Assembly: GCA_021495925.1 (NCBI GenBank)
Contig: JAKEKT010000017.1
Coordinates: forward strand, 399,573-463,572
DNA from: Diplodia intermedia
Lineage: Eukaryota; Ascomycota; Dothideomycetes; Botryosphaeriales; Botryosphaeriaceae
Length of the DNA: 64,000 bases
Direction of reading: 5' to 3'
Below the pieces are notes generated by a model that searched no databases, was not told where the DNA came from, and saw only the letters and a program-made list of their open reading frames with translations. This document shows, in pieces, positions 11,341 to 22,930 of the stretch. Position 1 is the stretch's first letter; each line of letters begins with the position of its first letter. The translations under genes and the position numbers were made by a program.

Positions 11341-12470
11341 GGCGGCGCGGGCGCGCTGTTTGCGTTGCTGTGCGACAGCGCGGGAGGGTGTCGGCGGAAG
11401 CTAAGCTTGAGGTCGAGTGTGGCACGTCAGGCAAGGGCGCGCTATCTTCGGGCCCTCAGGGGTTCAGACGGGATAGGGCTGATCATTGAAGCTTGGCCTG
11501 GGAGCGCTGGTGCTGGAACACGCATCCGTCGGGGGGCGCGCGGCGACCGCCGGTCATGAGGCGGTATTTGAGTGAGATGGTGGTGAATTGGATCGGTCTG
11601 TGGGAGGGACGCGAAGGTTGGGCGGCGCGGACGTTGCGAGGACCTGCAGCAATGCATTGGTCTGCCCTGACACCAGCACCAGCGCCAACGCGCGCGACCG
11701 ACGCGGCGGGCTGGCAGCGCGGGTCCGGCTCACGCTTGCCCGCCGATCACTGGGAACCCACCAGGGCCTTCTTTCTTTTCTCTTTCCCCCCGGTTGACGT
11801 GCTGCGGTGATAGGGCAAGCGTGCCTGCGGAAATTTCCCGAACAGCCACAAGCGCAGTCCAGGCGATAGTCTCCCAGACTCTGTCGCCCGCGTGGCTGCG
11901 GTAGTTTGTCCAGGAGGACGCACACAGAGATTCTCGGACCTGTGTCGCGCACCCATGTCGGGGCACCACCAACACGACTGTCCCTTGCACCAGGGCGCAT
12001 CGCATCGCCGGCGACGACAGCCCAGCCAATGGCCGGCCGTCGCGCGCATCGCCGCTGTTAGACGCCCCCGCGCCACGCAGCGCGCGTCTCCACCGCGCTC
12101 CCGAGCTGAGCCATGCGAGCTGAGTTCTGATTTTCAGGAACGGCCGCCGATGTGTCCAATGGCTCCGGGATCCCCGTTGCGCCAGAGTGGGTACGTTCAA
12201 GCGACAAAAATGGGCCCAGCTCCAGCGCCGTGCAACCTGGCTTTCTCGGGTCCTGGCGGGGAGCCCAGGCCGATCGGCCGCCCGAGGGTCCTGGCCTATC
12301 GAGAGCCCCGACTGCCCGCGTCTGACGTACATCGCAGCCTTCCCGCGTGGAAAAAGCAATTCCCACGCCGCCCCGCTGCGCTCAAAATCCTGCGTCCCCA
12401 GCCTGTCTAGTCAGGATTCCCTAGCTCGCATATATTGGTGCTTGTGTGCACTCTTCAACGCGACCCCGCC
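11341..12470. promoter_or_regulatory. divergent intergenic region, ADF-H gene / OHCU decarboxylase
   Basis: 1.1 kb between two outward-pointing genes. GC-rich with overlapping chance frames on both strands. I recognise no RNA gene or convincing motif. Confidence 0.4.
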
Positions 12471-13194
12471 ATGGACCTCAAGACCGTACAGACGCCCGAG
12501 TGGCCGCAGCGCACCTCGCCCACGCCGCCGACCCTCAATCTGCCGTCTGTCGCCTCGCTTACGACCGCCGCGACAGGCGACCGCACTTACGTGCTAGACT
12601 TGCTGTTTGAACCGTCGCAGCCGCTACACAACCTCGCCCTGCCTCTGCTTAGCGGCACGCAGTTCGCTTCCTATGACGATCTGATTGCTGCTGTTGGCGT
12701 CCAGCTGACTGAGCTCGCCGAGAGCCCCAGCACCAGCGACACCGCATGGTTGGAGCAGGTTCTGGGTGCCCATCCGCGCCTTGGCGAGAAGAAGGTTGAG
12801 AGCGCACAGAGCAGGGCCGAGCAGGCCAATCTGAACAAGGCTGGCCCTGCCGCGGAGGCCGAGGCAGCGGAACTGAAGAGGCTGAACGAGGAGTATGAGA
12901 AGAAATTCCCCGGTCTCAGATATGTGTGAGTGCGGGGCAAGAGTGGGGTGAAGCATGGTGCACCCATTGCTAATCTCCGAACAGTGTCTTTGTCAATGGC
13001 CGTAGCAGGCCCGAGATCTTCGAAAACATGAAGGAGAGAATAGAGAGGGGGGATATCAAAGCAGAGAGGCTCGAAGCCATTCAGGTAGAGTTCCGCACGG
13101 TGCGATAACTGGACTTGCGTCGCTGACCCCTGTACACTAGGCAATGTGTCAGATCGCATCTGACAGGGCTCGCAAGCTCCAAAGCCAGCAATAG
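12471..13194 (+). CDS. 2-oxo-4-hydroxy-4-carboxy-5-ureidoimidazoline (OHCU) decarboxylase
   Basis: Three exons: 12471-12925, 12985-13084 and 13141-13194 (202 residues). The enzyme decarboxylates OHCU to S-allantoin, the last step of uric acid oxidation, and is usually cytosolic or peroxisomal. The catalytic-histidine motif AHPRLGEKK is present, followed by SAQSRAEQANLN, the aromatic/Asn segment FVNGRSRPEIFENM and the C-terminal helix AMCQIASDRARKL. The first junction uses GT|GTGAGT and yields YVVFVNG; the last exon is only 54 bases. Equivalent to URAD in animals and UraD in bacteria. I do not see a C-terminal SKL peroxisomal signal (ends KLQSQQ). No other purine-catabolism gene is nearby. Confidence 0.92.
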
Positions 13195-13668
13195 GTCGGG
13201 CTTGCTTTCCATGTCCGCATTCCGATTCTCATGTGTGGAGGTTCATGCTGAAGACACTGAAGTACTTCTCCAGAGGACAATATACTTACGTTAAATAGAC
13301 CCCCGCACCCATCAGAGAGCGCTAAATCATCACACGGGGTTGCAGCGCACAGGAAATGATGGTACATGAAGGTGAAGTTGGAAGAATAGGTTCACCCAAG
13401 TAGCTTTTTTTCTTGATTGAAAATAAAAGAAGAATCACACTACACCGCCTGAAGAGCCCATGCAGCTTCTCACGACGCTGCCGCTGCCAGGGTACTGCAG
13501 ATGTCTTTGGGCATTAACCGTTCTTCGGCTCCCTTGAATTTTGCTGGATGGCTGTACTACTTGATGAAAGCTGGTCCACTAACTTTAAGATTGGCAAATC
13601 CACGCAGGCCGCCCATGTGCAATTTAATTTCTCTTTGGCAGCCAACCTAGGTGTCAGGCTTCTGCCTC
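13195..13668. other. convergent intergenic region
   Basis: About 470 bases between two 3' ends, relatively AT-rich with an AAATAAAAGAAG stretch near 13420 that could serve polyadenylation. No gene seen. Confidence 0.5.
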
Positions 13669-15423
13669 TTAACGAATGGTAGTGTACTGGACAACATTCA
13701 TATCCATGTTGTGCATCTCAAGAGGAAACTTGCAATCATCTAGGAAGATGCAGTTCTTGCCGGTTTTCTTGGTGCCGAACGGCGGGAATGGGCAACGATG
13801 GCCATAGATACACTTCGGATCATCGCAGCCGGTACCGTGGATGCAGGGCGCCATACGTGCAACTAGCTTGAGGGTATCCAGCTCAGATTTGGTGGGTGTG
13901 TAGTCGTGTACATGAGTGCAGTTGTTGCCGAAGGGACACTCATGACGCAAGAAATGGACATTGCACATCTTGATACGCTTGACGCGGTTGGTCTCCTCCT
14001 TATCATAGTTTTTGGTGGGAGGGTCGATACGCTGGCCCTTGCGGTTACGAGGTATGTTGTTTGGATCGCGAGTATTCTGCTTCGGTCCAACAAGAGGCAG
14101 AGAAGCCGCCTTCGCCGCAACATTAGCCCAGCCAGCAGATGCACCAGCGGTTGTAGCAGGAGCAACGCTGGGGCTGGGACTTGAGACCTTGGTAACCGCA
14201 TTCACCTTGTTTGTGTTTGTCAGAACGCCAAGTCCCGGCGGTGGAAAAGGGGTGGGCAGGCCGTCCATGCCGAACGTGTTGATTTTGTGCGGGCGGAACA
14301 GGCCCTCAAACTTTTGGATTTTGAAGAATGGGAGGGCTGCAAACTCCCTGCCAAATGGCACGCCCTCCAGCAAGGTTATCTTATCCACCAGATAGTCGTA
14401 ATTAGAGATTTCTCCCAAAATGCGAGCATAACCATTGTCGTGAGAGCAGCCGAGCATAATGTGGCGACAGGTCGGGCTGTAAAGGTTCAATTTCAAGTGT
14501 TCTGGAGGTGGGTGATCAGCAACATGTCGGCTTAGACAGGCCACGAACTTCCAGTGATTGAGGAGGAAGGGGGAGCTGTGAGCAGCTGGGTTGGAGCGAC
14601 ACAGGTTCTCTGTAATCTTGGAGGAACAAATCGACTCCTCACTGGGCGTGGGCTCCCAGGCAGGAATGCGAACAGAGACACTCACCGACAATCTTTTCAT
14701 CGGCCCTATCCTTCCCAGAACCAACGTCGACAAAGTCCATGAGGAACTTGGCGCCAGTGAATCCGATCATGAAATCTTGCACTTCGGCTTTGGTTGCAAT
14801 TCCGGCGCGGGCGCAAGTGTCGGCTAGGCCTTTCGCATTTGCATACACGCGCGCAGTCACCTTTACGTTGGGTGGCATTCCCTTGAATTGGGTGCGTACA
14901 TATTTGTAGACGCCCTCTTCCAGAGCGCCGGCAACGCGCTGGCCACCGTTCGCGCCCTCAGCCAAAAGCTGGTCGTTGAACTTCACGGGTCCAGGTCAGA
15001 CGCAGTGAAACGCGGCACAGGGTGGGGACTTACGATGAGGCCATCGCCATCAATAAGGACTAAGACAAATGCGTCTCGATCCTGGAGCATCTCAGCGTGT
15101 GTAGGTAAAGATGAGTCGTGGATACCGACCATGTTGCCCCTCATGTTCAGAATGGTGGTTTCCATGTCCTTGAGGCTTCGCTGAGCGATGCGGTTGTATT
15201 CGCGCTCGCGATCATGATCCTCGATTTCTTTCCTGAACTGCTCGTTGAGCGTGTCGTAACGGCAGAGGAGTTCCTCGATCAGTGAGTTTGTCTTGTCGGC
15301 GGTAAGCTGGATCTCGCGGTAACGGCCCCAGAGGTCGGTGGTGTGGCCGTCGACGTACGCACGACCGGGCGAGGGTGAGGCGGTCTCGTCTGACATGTCG
15401 AACGGCATGGGTAGCTTGGGCAT
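13669..15423 (-). CDS. CCCH-type tandem zinc-finger protein
   Basis: Exons on the minus strand: 15423-15034, 14980-14686 and 14501-13669 (505 residues). The N-terminal half has a coiled-coil-like helix (YREIQLTADKTNSLIEELL) and then a globular alpha/beta domain (FVLVLIDGDGLIFNDQLL ... RVYANAKGLAD ... HIMLGCSHDNGYARIL). This is the uncharacterised domain that precedes C-x8-C-x5-C-x3-H fingers in many Pezizomycotina proteins. The C-terminus has a finger with exactly that spacing (C-NVHFLRHE-C-PFGNN-C-THV-H) and a second C-x5-C-x4-C-x3-H finger. RNA binding is inferred. Intron 1 ends in AAG. Intron 2 (14502-14685) has an alternative acceptor at 14610 that would add 36 residues in frame. The first ATG is used; a second Met nine residues on (MSDETASP) has a better start context. 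Confidence 0.85.
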
Positions 15424-16201
15424 GGGGGCGGGGGGCGCACGGATGTGAGGTTGTCGAGGAGGAGGATTGGAGAAGGATGATATCAGGGAGCCGCAAGCAG
15501 GCACCTGCTTCGTAGGCAGCAGGCGCGCGTCGAATCTTGTGGAAAGCGAGGGGGGGTGAGGGAGAAGGCGAGCGGGCGCGGATTGAGAAACGCTCGCACA
15601 TAGGCCACTGCCTTTTTCGACGGCTCTCAGGGTCTCAGGTTACACCAACCGCTGTGCGGCGACTTGGTGCGTTATTGGGTCGAGGAAGGCCCCCAAGCGG
15701 CGGGCGCCGCTGCTTCGCGTCCCAGCCGTGCTAGGCCTCTGCATGGGTGGTGGGACAGGCTCTCTCTGATTCACCAAAGCTGTCTTAGTCGGAGCTTCAG
15801 CTCGCTGTGGAGGAGTCATCATTCCAGCGCGTCGTTTTCGGGGCGCGCAGAGACTTGCAGTTGCGGCGCGTGATTGGACGGGCCCCGCCCGCAACTGCAC
15901 GCTGGCGGGCTGGACGGGGCGGGCAGTCGCAGAGTCGCGTGCGGCAAGCTGCAGCTCGTCAGCGCCCCCGAAGGCAAGCTGTTGTAGAGCAGTGTGCTGG
16001 CGCGCTCGAGGCCGGGCCGCGAGCTGTGGATGGACGTTTCGACCCCACAGACGCGCCTTGCCCGATCGCGACAAGCTTGGCCTTCTGGCCACGGCTCATC
16101 CTCGCCCGCGCTTCGCCGCTGAACTCCAAGTGTCCTCTCGCGAGCTCAACCTTTCCCTTCCCATCCCCTCTCCATCCGCCTCCCGGTGTTTGCTCGCAAC
16201 A
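15424..16201. promoter_or_regulatory. divergent intergenic region, CCCH gene / Irc22-like gene
   Basis: About 780 bases, GC-rich, between two start codons facing away from each other. The part just before 16201 is CT-rich, as usual for a fungal 5' UTR. No RNA gene seen. Confidence 0.45.
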
Positions 16202-17153
16202 ATGTGGTACCCCAAGCTCGCGGCCTCGTTCCTCCTGTCTCTTCTGGCGACCAATGCCTTCGCCGCGTCCGACGTAAGCTCTTCCAAATTGCCTTCCAAA
16301 TGACATCAGGCGCATCCGGGTCGTATCACGCTAGCTTCGTCGCTGACCACTTCTCCGTCCAGGATGCGGTCGAGGAGGAGGTCGAGAATCCCAGCACTTC
16401 CGCCAACCTCGCCGTCTCAGTCAGCGCTTCGTTCCCGAACTCTGAGATTTTCGGCGTGAAGCTCGTCAATGGCCACCCCACCAATGCTATTCTCGACTTC
16501 AAGAACGAGGAGAAGGAGCCCGTCACGATTGAGTTCATCGGCGGCTCCCTGCTCAGCCCTGCCACTGGCCAGCCCTTGCGCAACCTGACCATGTCCAAAT
16601 ACAACATCAACATCGGAGCCGCGAGCAGCGCCAGCTTGACCTATAGCTTCCAGACCGAGATGCACCCCCAGGACCTCAAGCTCAACCTTGCCGCCGTTGT
16701 TAGGGACAGCAAGGATGCTTTCTACACCATCCAGGCCTACAACGAGACCGTCAGCATTGTCGAGGCGCCCACTAGCATCTTCGACCCTCAGATGTAAGCC
16801 CATTTCTGTGACGTTTTCTCCTCTGTTTTCTAACTGGGCGCAGTCTTTTCCTCTACCTTGTCCTCGCTTCCGTTTTCGCCGGCACCTGCTACTTCATCTA
16901 CAACACTTGGATCACCACGCTTTTTCCCCAGAAGAAGGGCCGCGGCAAGGGTGGCGAGCGTGCCAAGACTTCTTCCAAGGGCACCAAGGCTGTCGACCCC
17001 GCTGACCAGGTCGGCGTTGTTGGCGCTGACGGTCCCGCTGTCACCTCTGGCGCTAAGGGCTTCGATGAGAGCTGGATTCCCGCTGGCCATCTCAACCGCC
17101 CAGAGGCTCGCCGTGTCAAGAGCGGTACTCCCAAGACCAAGGCTCGCGGTTAA
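16202..17153 (+). CDS. irc22: Irc22/TRAP-alpha-like ER membrane protein
   Basis: Three exons: 16202-16273, 16363-16793 and 16844-17153 (270 residues). A signal peptide is clear (MWYPKLAASFLLSLLATNAFA). A lumenal beta-rich domain follows, with EIFGVKLVNGHPTNAILDF and MSKYNINIGAASSASLTYSF, then one membrane span (LFLYLVLASVFAGTCYFIYN) and a basic, Gly/Lys-rich cytosolic tail. This is the layout of fungal Irc22, related to the alpha subunit of the translocon-associated protein complex of animals. Its exact role in yeast is not known. Junctions are phase-consistent; the second donor lies in the codon that would otherwise read ATG then TAA. Confidence 0.88.
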
Positions 17154-17703
17154 GTGCGTAGGCGGCTCCTGTGCTCTTACTTCAATGTCCTGAGGATGCA
17201 TGGGAGAACTCGGAAAGCAAGAATTGGCTCCTTCGTTTTGGCCAAATGCTTGGACTAGGTCTTTCGGAGAGGAAAATTGGGGGGCGTGATTTGTGAGCGC
17301 GGGATTCTCTGGGAGGGCCTTTCGGTCATGCATCTGGAAATGGTGTCATGATCATCAAAAAAAAATTAATTGTACATCGGCAATGTATCACCATAATGAA
17401 CACAATGAGGCACCATCCAAGGTCTTTCAAATGTCCCGAAGTGTATTTGGCAGTATACGGAGGCTCGAGTTCCAAATCTGCTGAATGCTGGGTCGGGTAT
17501 TCTGCTTGAAGGTGACTTGAATGACAGTCAAAAAGTACAACACATTCTGAAAGGGAGAGCGGCACATGAGCCAGCCTGCCTCTGGTACGGGGAAACATTG
17601 GGGTCGGTTTGGGTCACCATCCATCTACACGCGACTGCGCCATTCAAAGCTTCAAAAAGAATAGCACAGCTGCCGCACTGGCGTACAGAATCTGAGTCGT
17701 TCA
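17154..17703. other. convergent intergenic region
   Basis: About 550 bases between two 3' ends, with an A-run at 17357-17366. No gene or RNA is supported. Confidence 0.5.
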
Positions 17704-19677
17704 TCAGCAGACCGGACACGGCAAAAAAGTGGCTTCCTGCTCAAAGAATAGAAAATAAGGTAGACAAGTACGAACCGACGACAAAAAATACGGCAATCCC
17801 AATGCCACTCCGCCTAGTCCGATTCCCTTGACCCAAGCAAAGGTCATGAGCGGCGCGCCCAAAAGCGACCCCACCGTCTTGACCAACATGACGACGCTGT
17901 AGTCCTGTTGTGCGTTGTTGCACGTGCGGCTCGGTCCGTCCCGGACGAAATCTCGATCCGGTTGAGAATCACCGTCGGCAATGGACGGAGAAGGAGACGA
18001 TGAGGGGAAGGCGGTCGCCGTTATTGGTGCGGATTCGACTAAAGACATGGTAAAAACCGGGAGGGCTGAGCCAAGAGCGTATACAATAAGAGCTGCTCCA
18101 TCCGGTGGGTCAGTGGATTATCTTGTGCATATTCATGGCTTATTCTGGATGCGCGGCAAAGTGGAAACCCTCGGAGTGGGAGGGAAGTGAGATGGTAGAA
18201 CAGAGAAGGCTTACCACACATCAGCAACCCCACTGTCCCCGCCGCCGCAATGCTCAGAGCACCCAAGATGGATACTGCCAGGCTGATCTGTGCGCCGCTG
18301 TAGTTCAGGCGCACCTCCTTACCCGGCATGCGCTTCAGCAGTGTTCTCATAGTCATAGGGATGACGAGAGCGAGCAGCGTGATGTTGACAGCTGCCTTGA
18401 TGGACAGCAGATATCCAACATGCTCGAACTTCCAGCCGTATCGCTTAGAAGTGTACTGTGGCAGGAGATGTGTGTTGGAGGAGGCGAGTGCGGGAAGGAA
18501 GAACCCCCCGATCAGGTGGATTTGGAAGTTGTGGCGGCCGACTACCAAGCGTGCAATCGTTCCAACGGGTGCAAACAGACGCGCCGAAAGTCGTGTACGC
18601 TTGTTGGGCCTTATAGCCGATATAGGGTCTGAACCAAGGAGGGATTCCCCTTCGGGGCCGTCGCTATGCCCGACGTCATCCGGAGAAGTCTTGCTGCGCT
18701 GAGATACCGTGGTAGGGAGTAGATAGATTGTAGGCAGTGTCGCGACAAAGAAGCCGATGCTCAGGTAGAACGGAAGCCAAATATCGCGGGACATAGCCAA
18801 CGAAGCTAATGATGGTCCAAAGAGCGATATAACATAGTTGACTGACGAGACATAGGCGATGTAAGATGTCCTTTTAGCGTATGAGTGATAGGCGTAGTAT
18901 AAATCAGAAACTGCATGCTCGCCTTTGGATGAGATCATCGGTCAGGTCTGTCACCATAGCGAAGATGGTCGATGTCAGGACGCAATCGTGACCGCCGAGA
19001 ATTGTGAAAAAAGGCCCTGCAACCATCGCCTCGACCGGAAAAGCTCCATCAAGCCGACCTGAGCACCGCGTTACTTATCCGCCACAAGAGGCATGTGCAA
19101 ACAAACAGCTGCTAGCCTTGCCGGAGAGAGCTTGAGTGTCAGACTTACCAACAAGTACAACCCAGGCTACCAAACATCCAAACCCCACCGCATTGAGCGC
19201 CAGTACGACCTTTCTCCCGAACCTATCCCCTACCCATCCCAGCGGCAACGTCACCGCAAGATCGATCCCAACGACCAGCGTCTCGACCACGCCCTGCAGC
19301 CACGCCAGCCGCTGTTGCACCTCCTTGACCTTGCACATCGACTCCGGGATCTCGGCGCCGGGCCGCTTTGGCAGCACCGACGGGTCGTGCTTCTCGTAGT
19401 AGGCGCGGCAGTACCTCAGCTCGACGGCACGGTTGAGCGGCAGGCTAAACAGTCGTGTGCCCATGGTTGTGAACGCCAACAGGAGCAGCAGCGTCCAGAG
19501 CCCGCGCCGGTTTATGCGGCGTCGACGATGCTGCCGGCCTGGGAATGACTGGAAGACGCGAGCGGTTTCGTCCTGTTCACCCCCATGAGCACTGGTCGAT
19601 GCATGCTGCGCGTTGCTGTCTTGGCGAAGAAAGAGGGCCTCGTCCGGGGCGGAACGGTCCCCGCCGGTGGCCGTCAT
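17704..19677 (-). CDS. major facilitator superfamily transporter, uncharacterised subgroup
   Basis: Four exons on the minus strand: 19677-19149, 19058-18923, 18870-18215 and 18092-17704 (569 residues). Roughly twelve hydrophobic spans are visible. The MFS signature between spans 2 and 3 is LGWVGDRFGRKVVLALNAVGFG, and span 4-6 sequence is VEAMVAGPFFTILGGHDCVLTSTIFAMVTDL. A hydrophilic central loop (residues about 260-300) separates the halves. The substrate is unknown; the subgroup is usually seen as orphan or accessory transporters. Intron 2 (18871-18922) has no usable GT donor. A GC donor (AAAG|GCGAGC) with an AAAG acceptor gives the frame-perfect junction LIQ-RTSYIAYVSS. Upstream lies a tandem GATA-site array, which suggests control by nitrogen- or iron-type GATA factors. 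Confidence 0.85.
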
Positions 19678-20880
19678 GATCGTAGGCGCTATCCTCGTAG
19701 CAAACGGATAAGCTCAGCGTGGATGATAGTACTCATAAATCATCGGCCGCGAAAAGCACGAAACGACGTCAAGGACGTTCGAGGCGTTGAGCTGCGATAA
19801 GCGCTGCGATAAGCGTTGCGATAAGTACTGCCCAAAGCGGAAACTGGCCCAGATGTCGACCGTCGACCGTCGCAGCCCCAGAAGCAGCAGGCTAGCGAAA
19901 GCTTATGTTATTGTAAAATTAAGCGACTAAGATGACAAAACGCACGTCTGCGCATCATAGCGGTACACATTGCCCCTGGTCCGATCTCGTCTCGAGCTGG
20001 CGCCTCGATCTCTGGGAAAGTGGGCCTATCACCATCTTGCATTTGTACCCCGCCAAATGCCTTCTTGTCAGTGCTTCATTGGCCGAATGACCTTCCTATT
20101 GGCTTTCAGGCCCGATCATCTCACCGCATAACTGCATGTCAAAAGTGGAGGGTGGTGATTGAGGAGCTGTTCCGGCCTCGAGGGAGCTGCGCAAGAGCAC
20201 AAGAGACCATTTGGTATGTGGCTCGAGTAGCGCTACGTCAAAGGCGAGGCATGCAAAAGCAAACGCGTCAATTTCAAAATCTATGCTGAGGTCATTACCT
20301 GAAGAGCTTTACATCCCACGGCCGCAACCCACAAACTTCGCCCACTGGAGCAGCCATCACATCCTTGTTTCTTCCATCTCAATTACAACCAAGCTGCCCC
20401 CATGACAGATAAGTACTGATCAGCTGAACGAAGACAAGGTAAGCTGCATTCGCTCTTCACATTCTTAATTTCTTCCGTCCCGAGACACAGAGCCAATCTC
20501 TACTCCGGTCCGCATCCACCTGCACTCCCAACTTACGGATGCCAAACGCGAACTAAAGCAAAACGCGACAAGGAAAATCAAACCAAAAAAAGAAGAAGGA
20601 AAAGAGAGGATTTACTGATTCGTGCACATCAATGTGGTATAATGAAAACACGCCCTAGTGTGAGACAACAGAGGAAAAGGAAAATGACATCCTTGCTCCG
20701 CCCATGCTCGCTATGAAAATGGAAAACAGAAGAATTGAATCGCGTTCCGGGTGGGTTGTCCGGAGAAAAACGCCTGCCTGCGCCGGAAGTGTAATTTTTT
20801 GAAATCAAGCCTTACGGAAGAGGGGAATGTGCCCACGCCACGACCCATCGGGCAACGAAGACTCAAGGAGATGTGATCAC
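19678..20880. promoter_or_regulatory. MFS promoter and VAC8 3' region
   Basis: About 1.2 kb upstream of the MFS gene and downstream of VAC8 (both minus strand). It contains the GATA-site array described separately. The rest is AT-richer, with purine runs near 20580-20610. No gene seen. Confidence 0.5.
19793..19828 (+). promoter_or_regulatory. three tandem 12-base repeats each carrying a CGATAAG GATA-factor site
   Basis: GATAAG occurs at 19796, 19808 and 19820, exactly 12 bases apart, in near-identical TGCGATAAG units. A further GATAAG (preceded by G) lies at 19707-19712. All are within about 150 bases upstream of the MFS start codon at 19677. CGATAAG fits the HGATAR consensus bound by fungal GATA factors such as AreA. 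A functional role is inference. Confidence 0.6.
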
Positions 20881-22930
20881 TCAACCCTCCATTAGGGTCT
20901 TGGGAGTGTTTCCAAGCAGCTCTAGGCATCGTCGCGCCAGGCTGACGACCTCGCCTTCGCCGTCTTCATTGTCCTCATCGTCCGACTCGATGTTGCGATC
21001 CGCGATGCTCTTGACCATAGTGACAATCGAGCTCGATTTGCCGATAAGGTTGAGCAGCCTGGAGTCGTCCGACTCAAGGAGCTGCAGCAGTGTCCAGATC
21101 GCAATGTGTTGGAACGTAGGGTCTCCACTGTCGAGGAACCTGGAAAGGTAGCCGTGAATGCCGCCATTGGGCTCGTTCCAATTCTGCAAAAAGATGGTGT
21201 AATCGCCCACTGAAGCTCCGTTAGCTAAACGACCGCACTTTTCTCGAGGAACGAACAACATACCCTTCGATGAGAGATTGCCAAGAGCAGCAGCACTGTT
21301 GCCCTGCACTTCGATGCTGTCCGACTCCGTGAGGGGAATAAGCACGTCAAAGACGCCAAGGTTCAGAAGATGAGGCTTCAATTCATCGCTCAAAGCAAGC
21401 ACAGCGACGGCAGCAGTCATTTCCGACTGGACAGTCAATGGCACGTTCAGGACCAGCTGCTTACACTTCTGCACAGCGCCAGCCTCCAGCACCAACTGCT
21501 TGTTGCGATCCGAGCTTGCTGCAAGGTTGCGGAGGGTGGAGATGGCGTGGCATTGAATTTCCTCGTTCTCCGTGGAACCGAGGAGATCGACCAAAGGCCC
21601 AAGGAATCCGGCATCGATGATAGGAGACTCATTAGAGGGGTGGATGGAAATGTTGCGGATACAAGCAACTGCGGAAAGGATGAGAGGGAGGTATGACGAT
21701 TGGAGCAGACGAAGGAGGGAGGGCAGTCCGCGAGCCCGAACGATCTCCAGCTGGTAGCGCTCGTCTGATGCGAGGTTCCGCAGCGCCAAAGCCGCCTGGC
21801 ACTGGACCTTAGGCGACGAAGAGTCCATAAGATGTACCAGCGACTGTACGAGACGGCTTTCGGTCTGCGCCAGCCTCTTCCGGTTCTGCCCATCGACAGC
21901 GATATTGCTAAGAGCCGTTGTGCAGTAATACTGGACGTCCACGTCCGGGGAAGAAAGCAGTTGGACAAGGACAGGTATCGCTCCCGCGTTGACAAGCTGT
22001 TGACGGTTGTCGTCTGTTGAATTGTTAACACCATTTCGATTTAAAATTAGGCGACACCTTCAAATTCATACCAGAGTGCGTCATGTTGAGAAGTGCACCA
22101 GTAGCGTTCCGCTGAACCCGCATGTCTCTAGACTTCGCAAGTCTAGTGAGCGGAGGTAGAGCTCCCGACCGAGCAATCTTTGCTTTGTTTTCCTCATGCG
22201 TTGCCAAGTTTGTGATGCAGCCGACAGCGTTGCATTGCACCTCCACGTTCGGCGAGTTCATCTGCTTGATGAGCGGACCAAGACCGCCGAGTTGGACGAT
22301 GCGAACTTTGTTCTCCGCTGCGAGCTGTTAGCGTATGAGAGATCTAGGAGCGATGGCGACGTACTGTTGACGGCGAGGTTGCCTAATGCCGCGCTTGCCG
22401 CCCGCTGTACTTCGATATCGCTGTTCTGGAGAAGGAAGAGGATCGGCTCGAGCGTGTCGCGGTCGACCTCTCTGACATCTGTTCGCAGGTCTGCGGTTAG
22501 CATACGTAGACAGCGTCAAACAAATGGCAGCGACCGAGCAGCTACACACCTCGTTCTGTTATCTCGGCGAACGTTAAGCTCGCGCTCCGCTGCAGGTCGA
22601 TGTTGTCAGAGTACACGAGCGTGCTCAAGGCGCGGAGAGGATCGCCGGAGAAGAAGTCGGTCTCGGCTCTCTGCAGAAGCTCATCAGCAAGGTGTCGTCA
22701 GGCAGGCGGCGGGTTGAGGCAGCCGTGGGCCGTCACGCACGTTCTCGAGATAGCCAAGCAGGTCAGCAACGGCCTCCCGCTCACTGTCGGCGAGCACAGG
22801 ATCGTATAGCCCATCCTTGGAGCGGCCTGGGAGGTGGTCAGAAGCACGGCGTGGATGCGGCGGGCAGCAGCGGGGACGCACCGCCGCAGCAAGAGCTGAA
22901 CAGCTTGGAGCAGTAGCCCGATAGACCCAT
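20881..22930 (-). CDS. vac8: vacuolar protein 8, armadillo-repeat protein
   Basis: Seven exons on the minus strand: 22930-22882, 22826-22741, 22670-22550, 22478-22365, 22317-22072, 22013-21264 and 21209-20881 (564 residues). The N-terminus MGLSGYCSKLFSSCCGG offers Gly2 for myristoylation and Cys7, Cys14 and Cys15 for palmitoylation, which anchor Vac8 to the vacuole membrane. Armadillo repeats fill the rest (EVQCNAVGCITNLATHEENK, KVQCQAALALRNLASDERYQ, EIQCHAISTLRNLAASSDRN). Vac8 acts in vacuole inheritance and fusion, nucleus-vacuole junctions and selective autophagy by binding Vac17, Nvj1 and Atg13 in yeast. Length and sequence match the family closely. The first two short exons were recovered by matching the family sequence RSKDGLYDPVLADSEREAVADLL. 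Confidence 0.96.
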
